Source: Clostridium sp. BJN0013 (lineage in GTDB: Bacteria > Bacillota > Clostridia > Clostridiales > Clostridiaceae). From it: a stretch of DNA of 64,000 nt. The stretch lies in contig NZ_CP162495.1 of NCBI RefSeq assembly GCF_040939125.1, positions 868,001-932,000 of the forward strand. The letters are read 5' to 3'. This document shows positions 9,541 through 18,448 of this stretch, in pieces. Below the pieces are notes generated by a model. It was not told where the DNA came from and made no database searches. It was given only the letters and a program-made list of their open reading frames with translations. Every line of letters begins with the position of its first letter. Position 1 is the stretch's first letter. Both the position numbers and the translations under genes were made by a program.

Positions 9541-9566
9541 ATTTTGTAGTTATTAGGAGGATTTAT

Positions 9567-10634
9567 ATGAAAATAGCATTATGGGGATATTATGGACCAA
9601 ATTATGGTGACAATATTATGTTAAAAGTTATAATTGATTATTTTAATAATAAACACATTGAAGTAGAAATAATAGACCTTTTTGGTATAAAAGGAAGTAA
9701 CACATTACATACAGATAGTAAAATAACAAAATTTAAGGAGTTCAACAAGGTAAAGAAGTTATATGAACTTTATAGACTTTCTAATAAAGATACAATAAAT
9801 ATATGGGGGGGAGGAACTATTTTTACCGATTGTGATGGCGATGGGAATTTTAAATTTTTTAAATTAATAAAATTATTTGGTGGTAAGTTTTCATATTTAG
9901 GTATAGGAATAGGTAAATTAACTATTAAGGAAAGAATAGAAAAAGCAATATATTTATTAAGCAAATGTGAATTTGCTATTTTTAGAGATAGTTCATCATT
10001 AAAAAAGGCAAATGATTTATCAAGTAATGAGAATTATTATTTAGCTGAAGATTTATCATATATATATTTTAATGAATTTAAGATAAAGAAAGTCAAATAT
10101 GATGAGTATGTATTAATAACGTGGAGGAATCTTATACGATATATGGATAAAGAACAAGAAAAAAAATTAATGAATGATGTTGTGAATGCTTGTAGTAAAT
10201 TATGTAATGAACTCAATATAAAAAATATAGTATTATCAGCATTAGATGAGAATTATGATATTGAAGGATGTAATGTTATATCTAAAATGTTTAATGATAA
10301 TTTTAATATACAAATTGACTTAGATAATAATATAGATAATATTACAAATTTAATATGTAATGCTAAATTTCATTTTTCAGGTAGATTACATGGATGTATA
10401 GCCTCGGAATATTTTAATGTTCCTACCTATGGCATGTCATACAGTCCCAAAATGAGATATTTTTATGAGTCAATTTCTTCAAATGATTATTTTGATATTT
10501 ATGAAGAAAAAGTTAATTATAAAAAAATTAAAGCTATTATTAATAGTAAGAAACGTTATTCTAAAAGTAGACTTTTAATAAAGTCTACTGAAAATTTTGA
10601 TTTTCTAAGTAAATTATTAAATAATGTGCTATGA
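9567..10634 (+). CDS. Polysaccharide pyruvyl transferase family protein (divergent, very A/T-rich)
   Basis: 355 residues. KIALWGYYGPNYGDNIMLK and the WGGGTIFTD motif are typical of the CsaB/WcaK branch, and FHFSGRLHGCIASEYFNV is the conserved C-terminal His-containing segment. The start ATG follows TAGGAGGATTTAT, an excellent ribosome site. Codon use is markedly more A/T-rich than in the upstream glycosyltransferases, so it may have a different origin. It sits between a decayed block and an IS3 remnant, so it may be expressed separately from the main operon. Confidence 0.85.
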   Translation: MKIALWGYYGPNYGDNIMLKVIIDYFNNKHIEVEIIDLFGIKGSNTLHTDSKITKFKEFNKVKKLYELYRLSNKDTINIWGGGTIFTDCDGDGNFKFFKLIKLFGGKFSYLGIGIGKLTIKERIEKAIYLLSKCEFAIFRDSSSLKKANDLSSNENYYLAEDLSYIYFNEFKIKKVKYDEYVLITWRNLIRYMDKEQEKKLMNDVVNACSKLCNELNIKNIVLSALDENYDIEGCNVISKMFNDNFNIQIDLDNNIDNITNLICNAKFHFSGRLHGCIASEYFNVPTYGMSYSPKMRYFYESISSNDYFDIYEEKVNYKKIKAIINSKKRYSKSRLLIKSTENFDFLSKLLNNVL

Positions 10635-10662
10635 ATAAGATAAAAGGTTTGAAAGCAAAAGT

Positions 10663-11115
10663 GTAGGGAAAACAAAAAGTTACTAGAAAAAATTCGGAGT
10701 ATTCACAACAAAAGTAAAAAAGTTTATGACCCTATTAAAATAACTAATGAAGTAAATGCTAAAAGCTCAATGTCCATTAATCATAAAAGAGTAAAACGTA
10801 TTATGCGAGAAAATGCTACAAAATCAAAGGTTGCAAAGAAATTTAACGCTACTAGGAATTCTAATCATAAGCTTCCGGTAGCAGAAAATATCTTAAATCG
10901 AGATTTTTCTGTGGATAAACGAAATGAGAAGATGGTTAGTAATATATCTATGGACAAAATAAGGATAGCTCTATATATTAGGGGTTATGGATTTGTGTGG
11001 GCAAAAGCTTATAGATTTGATGACAAAGGATTTAATAATCAATACGTTAAAGGATGCTTATCAACAATCAGGTAAATCTTCAGGCGTTATTTTGCATTCA
11101 GACAGGGGATCACAA
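10663..11115 (+). pseudogene. IS3-family transposase (OrfB), 5' part, split by group II intron
   Basis: Degenerate OrfB sequence. HNKSKKVYDPIKITNEVN, SINHKRVKRIMRENA and VAENILNRDFSVDKRNEKM match the IS3/IS150 region before the catalytic core. The middle is scrambled and the frame shifts near 11045, after which DAYQQSGKSSGVILHSDRGSQ gives the second catalytic Asp block of the DDE domain. The coding sequence is interrupted after GGATCACAA at 11115 by the intron and resumes at 13238. The N-terminus and OrfA are missing. Confidence 0.8.
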
Positions 11116-11661
11116 GTGCGACAAGAAGTCGCGTAATACATTGTCGTAAGACTGCCCCATCCATTCGGGGTAACTCTATCGTGACTAGCGTGAATGGTAA
11201 CGTTTGGGTTAGAAAGCTCACGAGACAATGTGGAAGTTCGAGTAGCCTAAGCTGGGACAACTGCTAGAGTAAGAATGCTATGGAGAACGTAAAGTGAATC
11301 ATTGTAGGAATCGTTACGCTGGAGAAAGCGAAATAGGCTGAAACGCTTTGACCAAAATGGTAAGGAGTCGAGCAAAGGCCAACTGTTAAACCAATGCGAA
11401 TGGATAAAGAACTCCCGGTTTAAAGATGACTCCTAAGGCATTTACAATTATGTATTATGTGGAACTTGGTAAACCCTATATGTTCCTCCATCGAGAGGTA
11501 TCTAACCGTAAGGGGCGAAATGACATAGAGGGCAGAAGAAAAGGATAAAAAGCGAATGCTGATTTTGTAATGAAAACAGATAAGGGTTCAAAATTTGCCC
11601 TAATTCGAAAGAGTGCAGACTTATCCTATGGTATTTCTTAGCAGGAAAGGAGTATATATTT

Positions 11662-13143
11662 ATGAATTTTAGTAATTCAACGACGGATAAAACCGAGAGA
11701 CTAAAAGACACGAAATCACTTGAATTTCAATGGGAAACAATTGACTGGAAACAAGTTGAATTCGATGTTAATAGACTACAAACCCGAATCGCTAAGGCAA
11801 CAAAAAAAGGGGACAATAATAAAGCCAAAAGATTACAATACTTATTAACCCACTCTTTTTCAGCTAAGGCTTATGCTGTAAGAAAAGTAACAACAAATAA
11901 AGGGAAGAATACGTCTGGAGTAGACAAAAAACTATGGTCTACCTCTGCTTCGAAGATGAAAGCTGTGCTTTCACTTACTGACAAAAACTATAAAGCAAAA
12001 CCTTTAAGACGAGTATACATCGAAAAGAAAGGTAAAAAACAGAAACGTCCATTAGGTATACCAACAATGTATGATAGAGCAATGCAAACATTATATGCAC
12101 TAGCGCTTGAGCCAATCGCAGAAACAAAAGGTGATTCCATTTCCTTTGGATTCCGCCGTGGACGAAGTGCAAAAGATGCCTGTGAGCAGATATTTTGTGT
12201 ATTAGCTAGAAAGTGTTCTCCGACATGGATACTTGAAGGCGATATTAAAGGTTGCTTTGATAACATTAACCATGAATGGTTACAAAACAATATACCAATG
12301 GATAAAATTATTATGAAGCAGTTCCTAAAATCGGGATATATATATGAAGAAAAGCTGTTCCCAACGGAAACAGGGTCGCCACAAGGCGGTGCAATCTCAA
12401 GTATATATGCAAATATGACATTAGATGGACTCGAAAAAGTGATTCAAGATAAATATCATAGAAATTCAAAAGGTAAAATAGAAAATCATTACAGAGCCAA
12501 AACTAAAGTGAACTTGATTCGGTATGCTGATGATTTTGTTATTACTGCAAACTCAAAAGAAATTGCTGAAGAACTTAAAACTACTGTTAGTCAATTCCTC
12601 CAATCAAGAGGTCTAACACTATCAGAAGAAAAGACTACAATCACACATATCGACAAAGGGTTTGACTTTCTTGGCTGGACATTTAAGAAATACAGTGGGA
12701 AATTAATAGTTAAACCTTCTAAAAGTTCTATTAAAAACATAATTAGGAGATGTTCCACAATAATCCTTAAGGAGGGGAAAGCTAGCACCCAATCTGACTT
12801 AATAAGAAGGCTTAATCAAGTCATAAGAGGTTGGACAAATTATCACAAACACGTGGTTGCTAGTAAAGCCTTTTCAAATATTAACAACACCCTTTATCAC
12901 TTACTACAGCAATGGGCAAAACATAGACACCCAAATAAGAACAAATGGTGGAGACTAAATAAATACTGGCATGAAAAAGGTTGGAAAAGATGGCTTTTCA
13001 AGACGGACGAGTACAGTCTAATTAATTTGAGACGGATTAAAATCGTCAGATATCCAAAATTGCAGATCATAAAAACACCTTTCTTAGACAAGGACTATTT
13101 TGATAAAAGAAAGATAAAACTGCATACATTTGTTGCTGCCTGA
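11662..13143 (+). CDS. ltrA: Group II intron reverse transcriptase/maturase
   Basis: 493 residues. An N-terminal RT0/RVT_N-type domain (WETIDWKQVEFDVNRLQTRI) is followed by RT motifs: RPLGIPTMYDRAMQ, EGDIKGCFDNI, SPQGGAISS and the catalytic YADDF at about residue 293. The thumb/domain X includes LGWTFKKYSGKLIVKPS and IRGWTNYHKHV. I see no clear HNH endonuclease motif at the C-terminus, although HRHPNKNKWW lies in that position. It promotes splicing of the host intron RNA and retrohoming. Start ATG follows AGGAAAGGAGTATATATTT. It is full length for the family. Confidence 0.95.
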   Translation: MNFSNSTTDKTERLKDTKSLEFQWETIDWKQVEFDVNRLQTRIAKATKKGDNNKAKRLQYLLTHSFSAKAYAVRKVTTNKGKNTSGVDKKLWSTSASKMKAVLSLTDKNYKAKPLRRVYIEKKGKKQKRPLGIPTMYDRAMQTLYALALEPIAETKGDSISFGFRRGRSAKDACEQIFCVLARKCSPTWILEGDIKGCFDNINHEWLQNNIPMDKIIMKQFLKSGYIYEEKLFPTETGSPQGGAISSIYANMTLDGLEKVIQDKYHRNSKGKIENHYRAKTKVNLIRYADDFVITANSKEIAEELKTTVSQFLQSRGLTLSEEKTTITHIDKGFDFLGWTFKKYSGKLIVKPSKSSIKNIIRRCSTIILKEGKASTQSDLIRRLNQVIRGWTNYHKHVVASKAFSNINNTLYHLLQQWAKHRHPNKNKWWRLNKYWHEKGWKRWLFKTDEYSLINLRRIKIVRYPKLQIIKTPFLDKDYFDKRKIKLHTFVAA

Positions 13144-13161
13144 AAGGGTGAAGAAATGCTT

Positions 13162-13197
13162 GAGCCGTATGAGCGGGAAACTCTCACGTACGGTTCT
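13162..13197 (+). ncRNA. Group II intron domain V
   Basis: GAGCCGTATGAGCGGGAAAC then TCTCACGTACGGTTCT forms the near-invariant 34-36 nt catalytic hairpin: GAGCCGTA pairs with TACGGTTC around a GAAA loop. It lies 18 bp after the maturase stop codon, the usual place. Domain VI should occupy 13198-13237. Confidence 0.92.
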
Positions 13198-13237
13198 TAG
13201 ATGAGGGAAAGGGAGCAATCTCTTTTTCTTAATCGAT

Positions 13238-13510
13238 TACTGTTCTAAGGACTACCGCAATTTAATAAAAGAGTATGGTTCTATATGCAGTATGTCTCGA
13301 GGAGGTAACTGTTGGGACAACACTCCTATGAAATCCTTTTGGAGCAAGATGAAATACGAATGACTTTATGATGAACATTTTAAAATTTGCCAAGGGGGCT
13401 GTGCATGCATATATATCTTTTATAATAGGCAAAGAATTCATATCTCTAACGACTACTTAACACTAGAAGCTTATTACAATAATGCTATTAAAAAGTCGAA
13501 AGCAGCATAG
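13238..13510 (+). pseudogene. IS3-family transposase (OrfB), 3' part after the intron
   Basis: Reading resumes in frame as YCSKDYRNLIKEYG, then MSRGGNCWDNTPMKSFWSKM, the classic IS3 segment with the catalytic Glu position replaced in this copy (expected ...IESF). A TGA replaces the Trp codon of KMKYEWLYDEHF near 13362. The C-terminus YNRQRIHISNDYLT and YYNNAIKKSKAA ends at TAG 13508-13510. Together with 10663-11115 this is one inactivated transposase gene. Confidence 0.85.
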
Positions 13511-13585
13511 AAAATAACAAGTTAATCTGGGGAAAAGTTAAAAATAAAGAGTTTGAATTGTTTAATTTATTAGGGGAAGGGCAGT

Positions 13586-14242
13586 ATGAATTATGATCAT
13601 CTTTACCAATTATTTAAATTATTAACGTTAAGCTTCAGATACGAATTTTTATCCTCATCATTGAGGAGATATGGAGGAAAATCCGTGAATTCAAATTACT
13701 ATAAAATAATCTTAAAACTTTTACATATTTCTTATGGTAGCAATCTGCTTCTAAAAGGCTGTCCTGTGATCTTTAATAAGTCGGGTGCTACTATGACAAT
13801 AGGGAACGGAGTAACAATCAAGTCATCGTTCTTGTCAAACTTGGTTGGTCTTTATAGCCGTACGATTATTGTTACTCGTTCTCCGGAAGCTGAAATTAAG
13901 ATTGGCAATAACGTTGGTATTAGTGGTGCTACAATTTATGCCAGAAAATCAATCATAATTGGTGATAATACAAATATTGGCGGTAATGTGAAAATTTTGG
14001 ATAATGATTTTCACCCAATTGAAATTGAAGCTCGTAATGATGATAATAAAGAGAAAATTAATACTAGACCGATTGTTATTGGCAAGAACTGTTTCATCGG
14101 ATGCAATGCTTTAATTCTAAAGGGAACAGAACTTGGCGATGGTTGTGTTGTTGGTGCAGGAGCTGTAGTTTGTGGGAGTTTTCTACCCAATAGTGTAATT
14201 GTAGGAAATCCCGCGAAAATCATTAAAACCATTGATCAATAA
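13586..14242 (+). CDS. Hexapeptide-repeat acyltransferase (LbH fold), sugar O-acetyltransferase-like
   Basis: 218 residues. The C-terminal two thirds has left-handed beta-helix hexapeptide repeats: IGNNVGISGATIYA, IGDNTNIGGNVKIL, IGKNCFIGCNALIL and the end GDGCVVGAGAVV followed by VIVGNPAKIIK. DNDFHPIE supplies the His usually acting as catalytic base. It probably O-acetylates a sugar of the surface polysaccharide with acetyl-CoA. Start ATG follows GGGGAAGGGCAGT. It lies alone between the IS3/intron block and a repeat-rich region, but it belongs functionally to the glycan cluster. Confidence 0.85.
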   Translation: MNYDHLYQLFKLLTLSFRYEFLSSSLRRYGGKSVNSNYYKIILKLLHISYGSNLLLKGCPVIFNKSGATMTIGNGVTIKSSFLSNLVGLYSRTIIVTRSPEAEIKIGNNVGISGATIYARKSIIIGDNTNIGGNVKILDNDFHPIEIEARNDDNKEKINTRPIVIGKNCFIGCNALILKGTELGDGCVVGAGAVVCGSFLPNSVIVGNPAKIIKTIDQ

Positions 14243-14249
14243 TTAATAC

Positions 14250-14600
14250 TGGGAGTGGTTAAGCTCTCGATTGACTTCGACACTAAGAGCAAGCTCAAGG
14301 CAAGCCTTTGGCAGTGCCCCCGGGGATGTGAACAACAAAATAGCAAGGAGTTAACTTCCAGTCATCTCTTAGTACCTCGGGGAAACTAACTTATTTTGGA
14401 AATCACGACAAGCAAAAACTTAAAGTGGTTTATTTTTTAGCAAGTAGCCACTTGGTATCCTGTTGCGGTAACAGAGAGAAGGAAGCAGAATATGTTCACT
14501 CAGTCTCCAATTTATGCAAGACGGGTAGACTCTCATGTAAAACATGGAAACGAAATTAAAAGAAATTATTTCATTAATATTAATGGATCATAGGAAATGG
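14250..14600. repeat. Dispersed degenerate repeat, copy at 14.3-14.6 kb
   Basis: Segments match other copies in the window: GCTCAAGGCAAGCCTTTGGC and GATGTGAACAACAAAATAG (compare 18759-18803), AGCAAGGAGTTAACTTCCAG and TAGTACCTCGGGGAAACTAA (compare 18655-18700), and GGGTAGACTCTCATGTAAAA with CATGGAAACGAAAT (compare 19668-19702). The order differs from the other copies, suggesting two overlapping or rearranged copies. No gene is visible here. Confidence 0.5.
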
Positions 14601-14706
14601 AGGTAAAGGTTGAAAAAGAAAGTTTATTAAGCCAATAATATAAGAGAGCATAACAAATAGACCATTTTTCGCTGGTCAAAAAATTGAATATTGAAGCAAG
14701 TTAAGG

Positions 14707-15417
14707 TTAATTAGCTGATTTGATTTTATAACCTTGGAACTGTGCCATTAGTATTGCTTGTTCTACAGTGATCTCACGGTCAAGAGGAATAACATCAGAT
14801 TTTCTATAAAGTTCAGCATTGTAGGGTTCATTATTTTTCAACATGTTGTATAATGTTGTTAGAAGCATTCTTGCTATTGCAATGATTGCTTTCTTGTGAC
14901 CGCATCGTTTTTGTATCGGAGACAACGTTTGCCAATTGAATGTTGGAAACAGTGAGACAATTTTGGAGACGGTTCTTTTCACTGAACATAAAGCAGGTTA
15001 GTTTGTAACGATAGCGCATAAGGTCACGGAGCTGGCGAATATCAGCAGAAGGCATAAAGCTACCTGCAACAAGATCATGCTTAAACAGGTCAGCAATCCA
15101 TTTCGCATCTTTCTTGTCAGTTTTTTACCACGAATAGCCTTAACATATTTAGGATATGCAAGAACAATGGAACAGTCTTTTTCTAAGACGTTGTATACAG
15201 GAATCCAATACTTACCGATAGATTTCATACACACATCCTTGCAATTAGATTCAAGTAGCCATTGTAACAGCTCTTTCAAACCTTTAGTGTAGGTAGAAAA
15301 GCGATGGCTCTTGTAGGTGGTAACACCTTTTGAATTAGTAATTGCAATACAAGCAACTACAAAAGTTTTGTGGACATCAATGCCACAACAGATTTTATAC
15401 ACAATTTTTAAAGTCAT
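14707..15417 (-). pseudogene. IS110-family transposase, frameshifted and internally deleted
   Basis: Three minus-strand frames together resemble an IS110/IS1111 (DEDD) transposase of only about 230 codons instead of about 400. The N-terminal RuvC-like part has CCGIDVHKTFVVACI (first Asp) and KSIGKYWIPVYNVLE, where the usual Glu of ESTG is Lys. A frameshift after AIRGKK leads to DAKWIADL-like sequence in another frame. The C-terminal frame begins MKRTVSKIVSLFPTFNW and lacks most of the Tnp20 domain. It is inactive. The element probably spans about 14640-15650. Confidence 0.8.
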
Positions 15418-15660
15418 AGGGACTCCTTGCTGAACTTAGAAGTTCACAAGAATAATGGGGCGGAACGGCAGTGACTGACAGCCTAGCATTTAAACCAGAT
15501 TGTTTAAACAAAGATAAGGTTACATGCTTGAAATCATACTTATTTGTGCTTGAAAAGGCAGTCTGCACATATATAAATGCGGTTATCGATAGACAATAGC
15601 CCACTCACCTCCCCGTGATTTGTAGTGTGCCGATTCCCTATGACATTATAATAAAAAATA
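15418..15660 (-). other. Non-coding end upstream of the IS110 remnant; possible bridge-RNA region
   Basis: About 240 bp upstream of the IS110 gene start contain no ORF worth keeping. In IS110-group elements the long non-coding left end encodes the bridge RNA that pairs with target and donor DNA. I see paired runs here, for example TTTAAACCAGATTGTTTAAA, but I cannot derive the target- and donor-binding loops. Assignment is by position only. Confidence 0.35.
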
Positions 15661-15706
15661 TTCGCTCGAAGCAAAATTTTTTCATTTCATTTTGTGCCTT
15701 GAGCGA
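15661..15706 (+). promoter_or_regulatory. Inverted repeat in the leader of manC
   Basis: TTCGCTCGAAGCAAAA and TTTTGTGCCTTGAGCGAA are imperfect inverted arms with a 13-nt A/T-rich loop, ending 22 bp before the manC start. No T-run follows, so it is not an obvious terminator. It could be an RNA stem or the border of the IS110 remnant. Confidence 0.4.
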
Positions 15707-15728
15707 AGTGAAAGGAATGGATATATAA

Positions 15729-17108
15729 ATGAAAATAATTATACTAGCAGGTGGAAATGGTACTAGATTATGGCCGTTAAGTCGTGGTAGTTACCCAAAA
15801 CAATTTATAAAGCTGCAGGATGATAAACCTTCATTGTTCCAGCAAACATTTAAGAGGAGCTTATTATTGGCAGATCTGGATGATATATATGTAGTTACTA
15901 ATGAGAAATATAAGTTTTTAGTTATGGGTGAAATTGAAGAATTAGGCTATGAATATAATGAGTCTAATATTCTTGTTGAACCTGAGGCTAAGAATACTTT
16001 GCCGGCAATTTATGCAGGTGTTCATGAAGTAGCTAAAAAAGGGACAGACTCTGTGGTTGTTTTTCCTTCTGATCACATGATTTTAAAAGAAAAGGAATTT
16101 GCTAATATTATTAAAGCTTCAGAGGCGTTAACAAAAGATTCAATTATAACCTTTGGTATTAAACCGGATGGACCAAACACTGGATATGGATATATTGCAC
16201 CTGGTGACGAAAAACTAAATGCTTATGAAGTTAAAGAATTCAAGGAAAAACCCGAGTATGAAATTGCAGTTACATATGTTAATGATGGTTATTTTTGGAA
16301 CAGCGGCATATTTATGTTTAATACTGATTTTTTTATAAATGAAGTAAGATCGTATGCTAAAAATATCTATGATGCTTTTGAAAATAGTAGTAAAATTGAA
16401 GAAGCTTTTAGTAAAATAGATGAAAATATTTCAATTGATTATGGCATTATGGAAAAAAGCAAAAATGTTGCTGTTGCACCCGTAGATATTGGCTGGAGTG
16501 ATCTTGGCAGTTTTGATGCTATTTATGATGTTTCTGATAAAGATGAAAATAATAACATAGTTAATTCTGATAATATAGTTATTGATTCAAAGAATAACTA
16601 CATATACTCAGAAAAGGATAAAATAGTATCAACAGTAGGAGTTAATGATTTAATTGTGGTAGACAATAGGGATGCTTTACTAATATGTAAAAAGGATCAA
16701 TCACAAAAAGTAAAAAAAATTGTGGAAACTTTAAAATCAAGAAATGACAGTAGGATAGAGTATCATGTTCAAGATTATAGACCTTGGGGGTACTACAAGG
16801 TACTTGAAGAAGATAAGGATTCTTTTAAGATTAAGAGAATAGAAGTGAGTCAGGGAAAGAAGCTAAGTTATCAGCTGCATCATCATCGTAGTGAACACTG
16901 GATTGTCGTTAAAGGTATGGCTAAAGTAACAATTGATGATATTGAGAGATTTGTGCCTGCAGGAGAAAGTATTTTTATAAAACCTGGACAAAAACACAGA
17001 TTAGAGAATCCAGGTAAAATACCTTTAGAGATTATAGAAGTACAAATGGGTGATTACTTGGAAGAAGATGATATAGTAAGATTTGATGATGATTATGGAA
17101 GAAGGTAG
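15729..17108 (+). CDS. manC: Mannose-1-phosphate guanylyltransferase / mannose-6-phosphate isomerase
   Basis: 459 residues, usual length for the bifunctional type II enzyme. The pyrophosphorylase domain begins ILAGGNGTRLWPLSRGSYPK (nucleotide loop plus catalytic Lys region) and has VFPSDHMI and FKEKP motifs. The C-terminal cupin (about 345-450) has RPWGYYKVLEED and QLHHHRSEHWIVVKG, with the metal-binding His cluster of type II phosphomannose isomerase. It converts mannose-6-P to mannose-1-P precursors and forms GDP-mannose for the polysaccharide cluster. Start ATG follows AAAGGAATGGATATATAA. A strong terminator follows at 17151. Confidence 0.93.
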   Translation: MKIIILAGGNGTRLWPLSRGSYPKQFIKLQDDKPSLFQQTFKRSLLLADLDDIYVVTNEKYKFLVMGEIEELGYEYNESNILVEPEAKNTLPAIYAGVHEVAKKGTDSVVVFPSDHMILKEKEFANIIKASEALTKDSIITFGIKPDGPNTGYGYIAPGDEKLNAYEVKEFKEKPEYEIAVTYVNDGYFWNSGIFMFNTDFFINEVRSYAKNIYDAFENSSKIEEAFSKIDENISIDYGIMEKSKNVAVAPVDIGWSDLGSFDAIYDVSDKDENNNIVNSDNIVIDSKNNYIYSEKDKIVSTVGVNDLIVVDNRDALLICKKDQSQKVKKIVETLKSRNDSRIEYHVQDYRPWGYYKVLEEDKDSFKIKRIEVSQGKKLSYQLHHHRSEHWIVVKGMAKVTIDDIERFVPAGESIFIKPGQKHRLENPGKIPLEIIEVQMGDYLEEDDIVRFDDDYGRR

Positions 17109-17111
17109 TAT

Positions 17112-17189
17112 TTTGTAAAGGGTCAGGCTCTTATAAAAAATGGAAATAAAAAAGTAAAACAGAGTAGACAGTTTACTCTGTTTTACTTT
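17112..17189 (+). terminator. Repeat fragment plus strong hairpin terminator after manC
   Basis: AAAGTAAAACAGAGTA (17151-17166) and TACTCTGTTTTACTTT (17174-17189) form a perfect 16-bp stem with a 7-nt loop. The preceding TTGTAAAGGGTCAGGCTCTT and AAAAATGGAAATAAAA match the dispersed repeat just before its hairpin at 19660-19702. Because the stem sequence differs from the other copies, the hairpin is conserved in shape but not in sequence. Confidence 0.8.
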
Positions 17190-17240
17190 ATACAAAAAAT
17201 AATCATGGAATTGATTAGTTCAATGATTAAAAGTGAGTAT

Positions 17241-17756
17241 TTAATTAACATCCATATCTTTTTCTTTATACATATAATAAATAATTGAAATATTGGAACT
17301 GTTAGGTTTATTATTAGTTATTTCATTCTGATTTGGTTTATTTGGTTTATATGAACTTTCAAATCGATTATAATCGCTTATTACCTGGCTTGATAGTATA
17401 GTTTTTTCAAAATTATTTATAACGGTATTTGAATCATCTCCAAAATATAGTTTGTCCTCATTTAAAACAGCAAGTAAATCATTAGTATAAGTAGTTAATT
17501 TTTTCTTGTCATTTGTTGTGTTTGTTTTCATAAATTGTTCATAATTAATTAATTTTGAAGTTGTTGTATCAATTAAGGATATTCTTTTATCAAGCACTTT
17601 ATCAGAAAGTTGAAATTTGTGCTGATTATTTAATAAGCTCAAATTACTATAGTAAGATAAACAACTGCCTACAATAACCGCAATAATGATAAATAATGGG
17701 GTTATAATTGTATTCCAATTAAATTTGTTAGTGTGAGATTTATAATGTTCTCCCAT
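17241..17756 (-). CDS. Hypothetical single-pass membrane protein
   Basis: 171 residues, no family recognised. One hydrophobic segment at about residues 15-36 (ITPLFIIIAVIVGSCLSYY) follows a short basic N-terminus, suggesting a signal anchor with an outside C-terminal domain. The remainder is polar, with predicted helices (LNNQHKFQLSDKVLDKR, TTSKLINYEQFM) and an Asn/Pro-rich stretch near 140-160. Start ATG has AGGAGGGTTAAA directly upstream. It is transcribed towards the manC terminator and is isolated from other minus-strand genes. Confidence 0.6.
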   Translation of the reverse strand: MGEHYKSHTNKFNWNTIITPLFIIIAVIVGSCLSYYSNLSLLNNQHKFQLSDKVLDKRISLIDTTTSKLINYEQFMKTNTTNDKKKLTTYTNDLLAVLNEDKLYFGDDSNTVINNFEKTILSSQVISDYNRFESSYKPNKPNQNEITNNKPNSSNISIIYYMYKEKDMDVN

Positions 17757-17867
17757 TTTAACCCTCCTATGTAAAATAATAATTTACAATAAACATTATA
17801 TAGCATAAATAAGTTGGATTCAATCGCAATTACCCCATGAGATGTAAAACAAATGTAAACAAATTCT

Positions 17868-18010
17868 AGCACCTCATAGAAAGAGCAATAAATTGCCAGA
17901 GACAAACAGTTTGGGATAGTAAGGGCAAACTTTTTTCATAGCCTACTGGTCCATATGAACAAAATGTAGGCAAGAAAAGAGCACTTGATTTTAAACTTGA
18001 ATCAAGTGCC
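17868..18010. repeat. Dispersed repeat copy ending in a hairpin
   Basis: Begins TTCTAGCACCTCATAGAAAG and continues AGCAATAAATTGCCAGAGAC, which aligns with the 18.65-kb copy (AGTAATAAATTTCCAGAGGC). It ends with GCACTTGATT (17981-17990) and AATCAAGTGC (18000-18009), a perfect 10-bp stem. The rest of the 17757-18062 gap shows nothing else. Confidence 0.6.
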
Positions 18011-18062
18011 AATGTCATATAAAGTTTCTAGTGTGTATTAAATTATTAGTTAAATTGATTTT

Positions 18063-18302
18063 TTATTTTGCTGCAATAATTCCTAATAGTATACCAATTA
18101 TATCAAAAATCATATCTATTATTGATTCCCATAAAGGATCTAACTGAACTACAACATCATAAATCTCTTTGAAAAAACCAAATATAAATACAATTAAACA
18201 AATTTTTAATAATCCTACTCGTTTTCGGAATATAGGAATAATGATTATTGGTAATATGAGATGTAATACCTTATGCCATTGAAATATTATTTGTAAATTC
18301 AA
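18063..18302 (-). CDS. Small membrane protein, VanZ/YfiM-like
   Basis: 79 residues with about three hydrophobic segments. The pattern WHKVLHLILPII, FGFFKEIYDVV and SIIDMIFDIIGILLG resembles small VanZ/DUF2279-type proteins (xKxxHF ... KExxD ... D...N..G). The function is unknown; this superfamily includes membrane proteins of uncertain role. The start is TTG 18302 preceded by GGCGAGGAG. It is monocistronic by appearance, with repeat copies on both sides. Confidence 0.65.
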   Translation of the reverse strand: MNLQIIFQWHKVLHLILPIIIIPIFRKRVGLLKICLIVFIFGFFKEIYDVVVQLDPLWESIIDMIFDIIGILLGIIAAK

Positions 18303-18448
18303 ACTCCTCGCCCCCTAATACTTCTGTATTTTAACTGACAGAGGATTATTATTCAAAGAAAATTATATTAATTTTTTTGGAATTTTTTATGTCTTGTATT
18401 CAAAATGAGTTATGAGAATAGTAAAAGTGCCCTTTCCACAATAAAATA

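Larger units (their letters stand above)
11116..13237 (+). mobile_element. Complete group II intron with maturase ORF, inserted in an IS3 transposase gene
   Basis: The 5' end GTGCG at 11116 fits the GUGYG consensus. The element carries a reverse-transcriptase/maturase ORF, then a recognisable domain V (13162-13197) and a domain VI-like region, ending ...AATCGAT at 13237. The boundaries are fixed by the host gene: removing 11116-13237 joins GGATCACAA to TACTGTTCT and restores HSDRGSQ-YCSKDYR of the transposase. The element is 2122 bp. About 545 nt of structured RNA precede the ORF. It looks complete and may still splice; the host transposase is dead. Confidence 0.9.

Noticed and set aside
14707-15417. 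Three separate small genes on the minus strand
   Set aside because: The frames are consecutive pieces of one IS110 transposase broken by frameshifts and a deletion.
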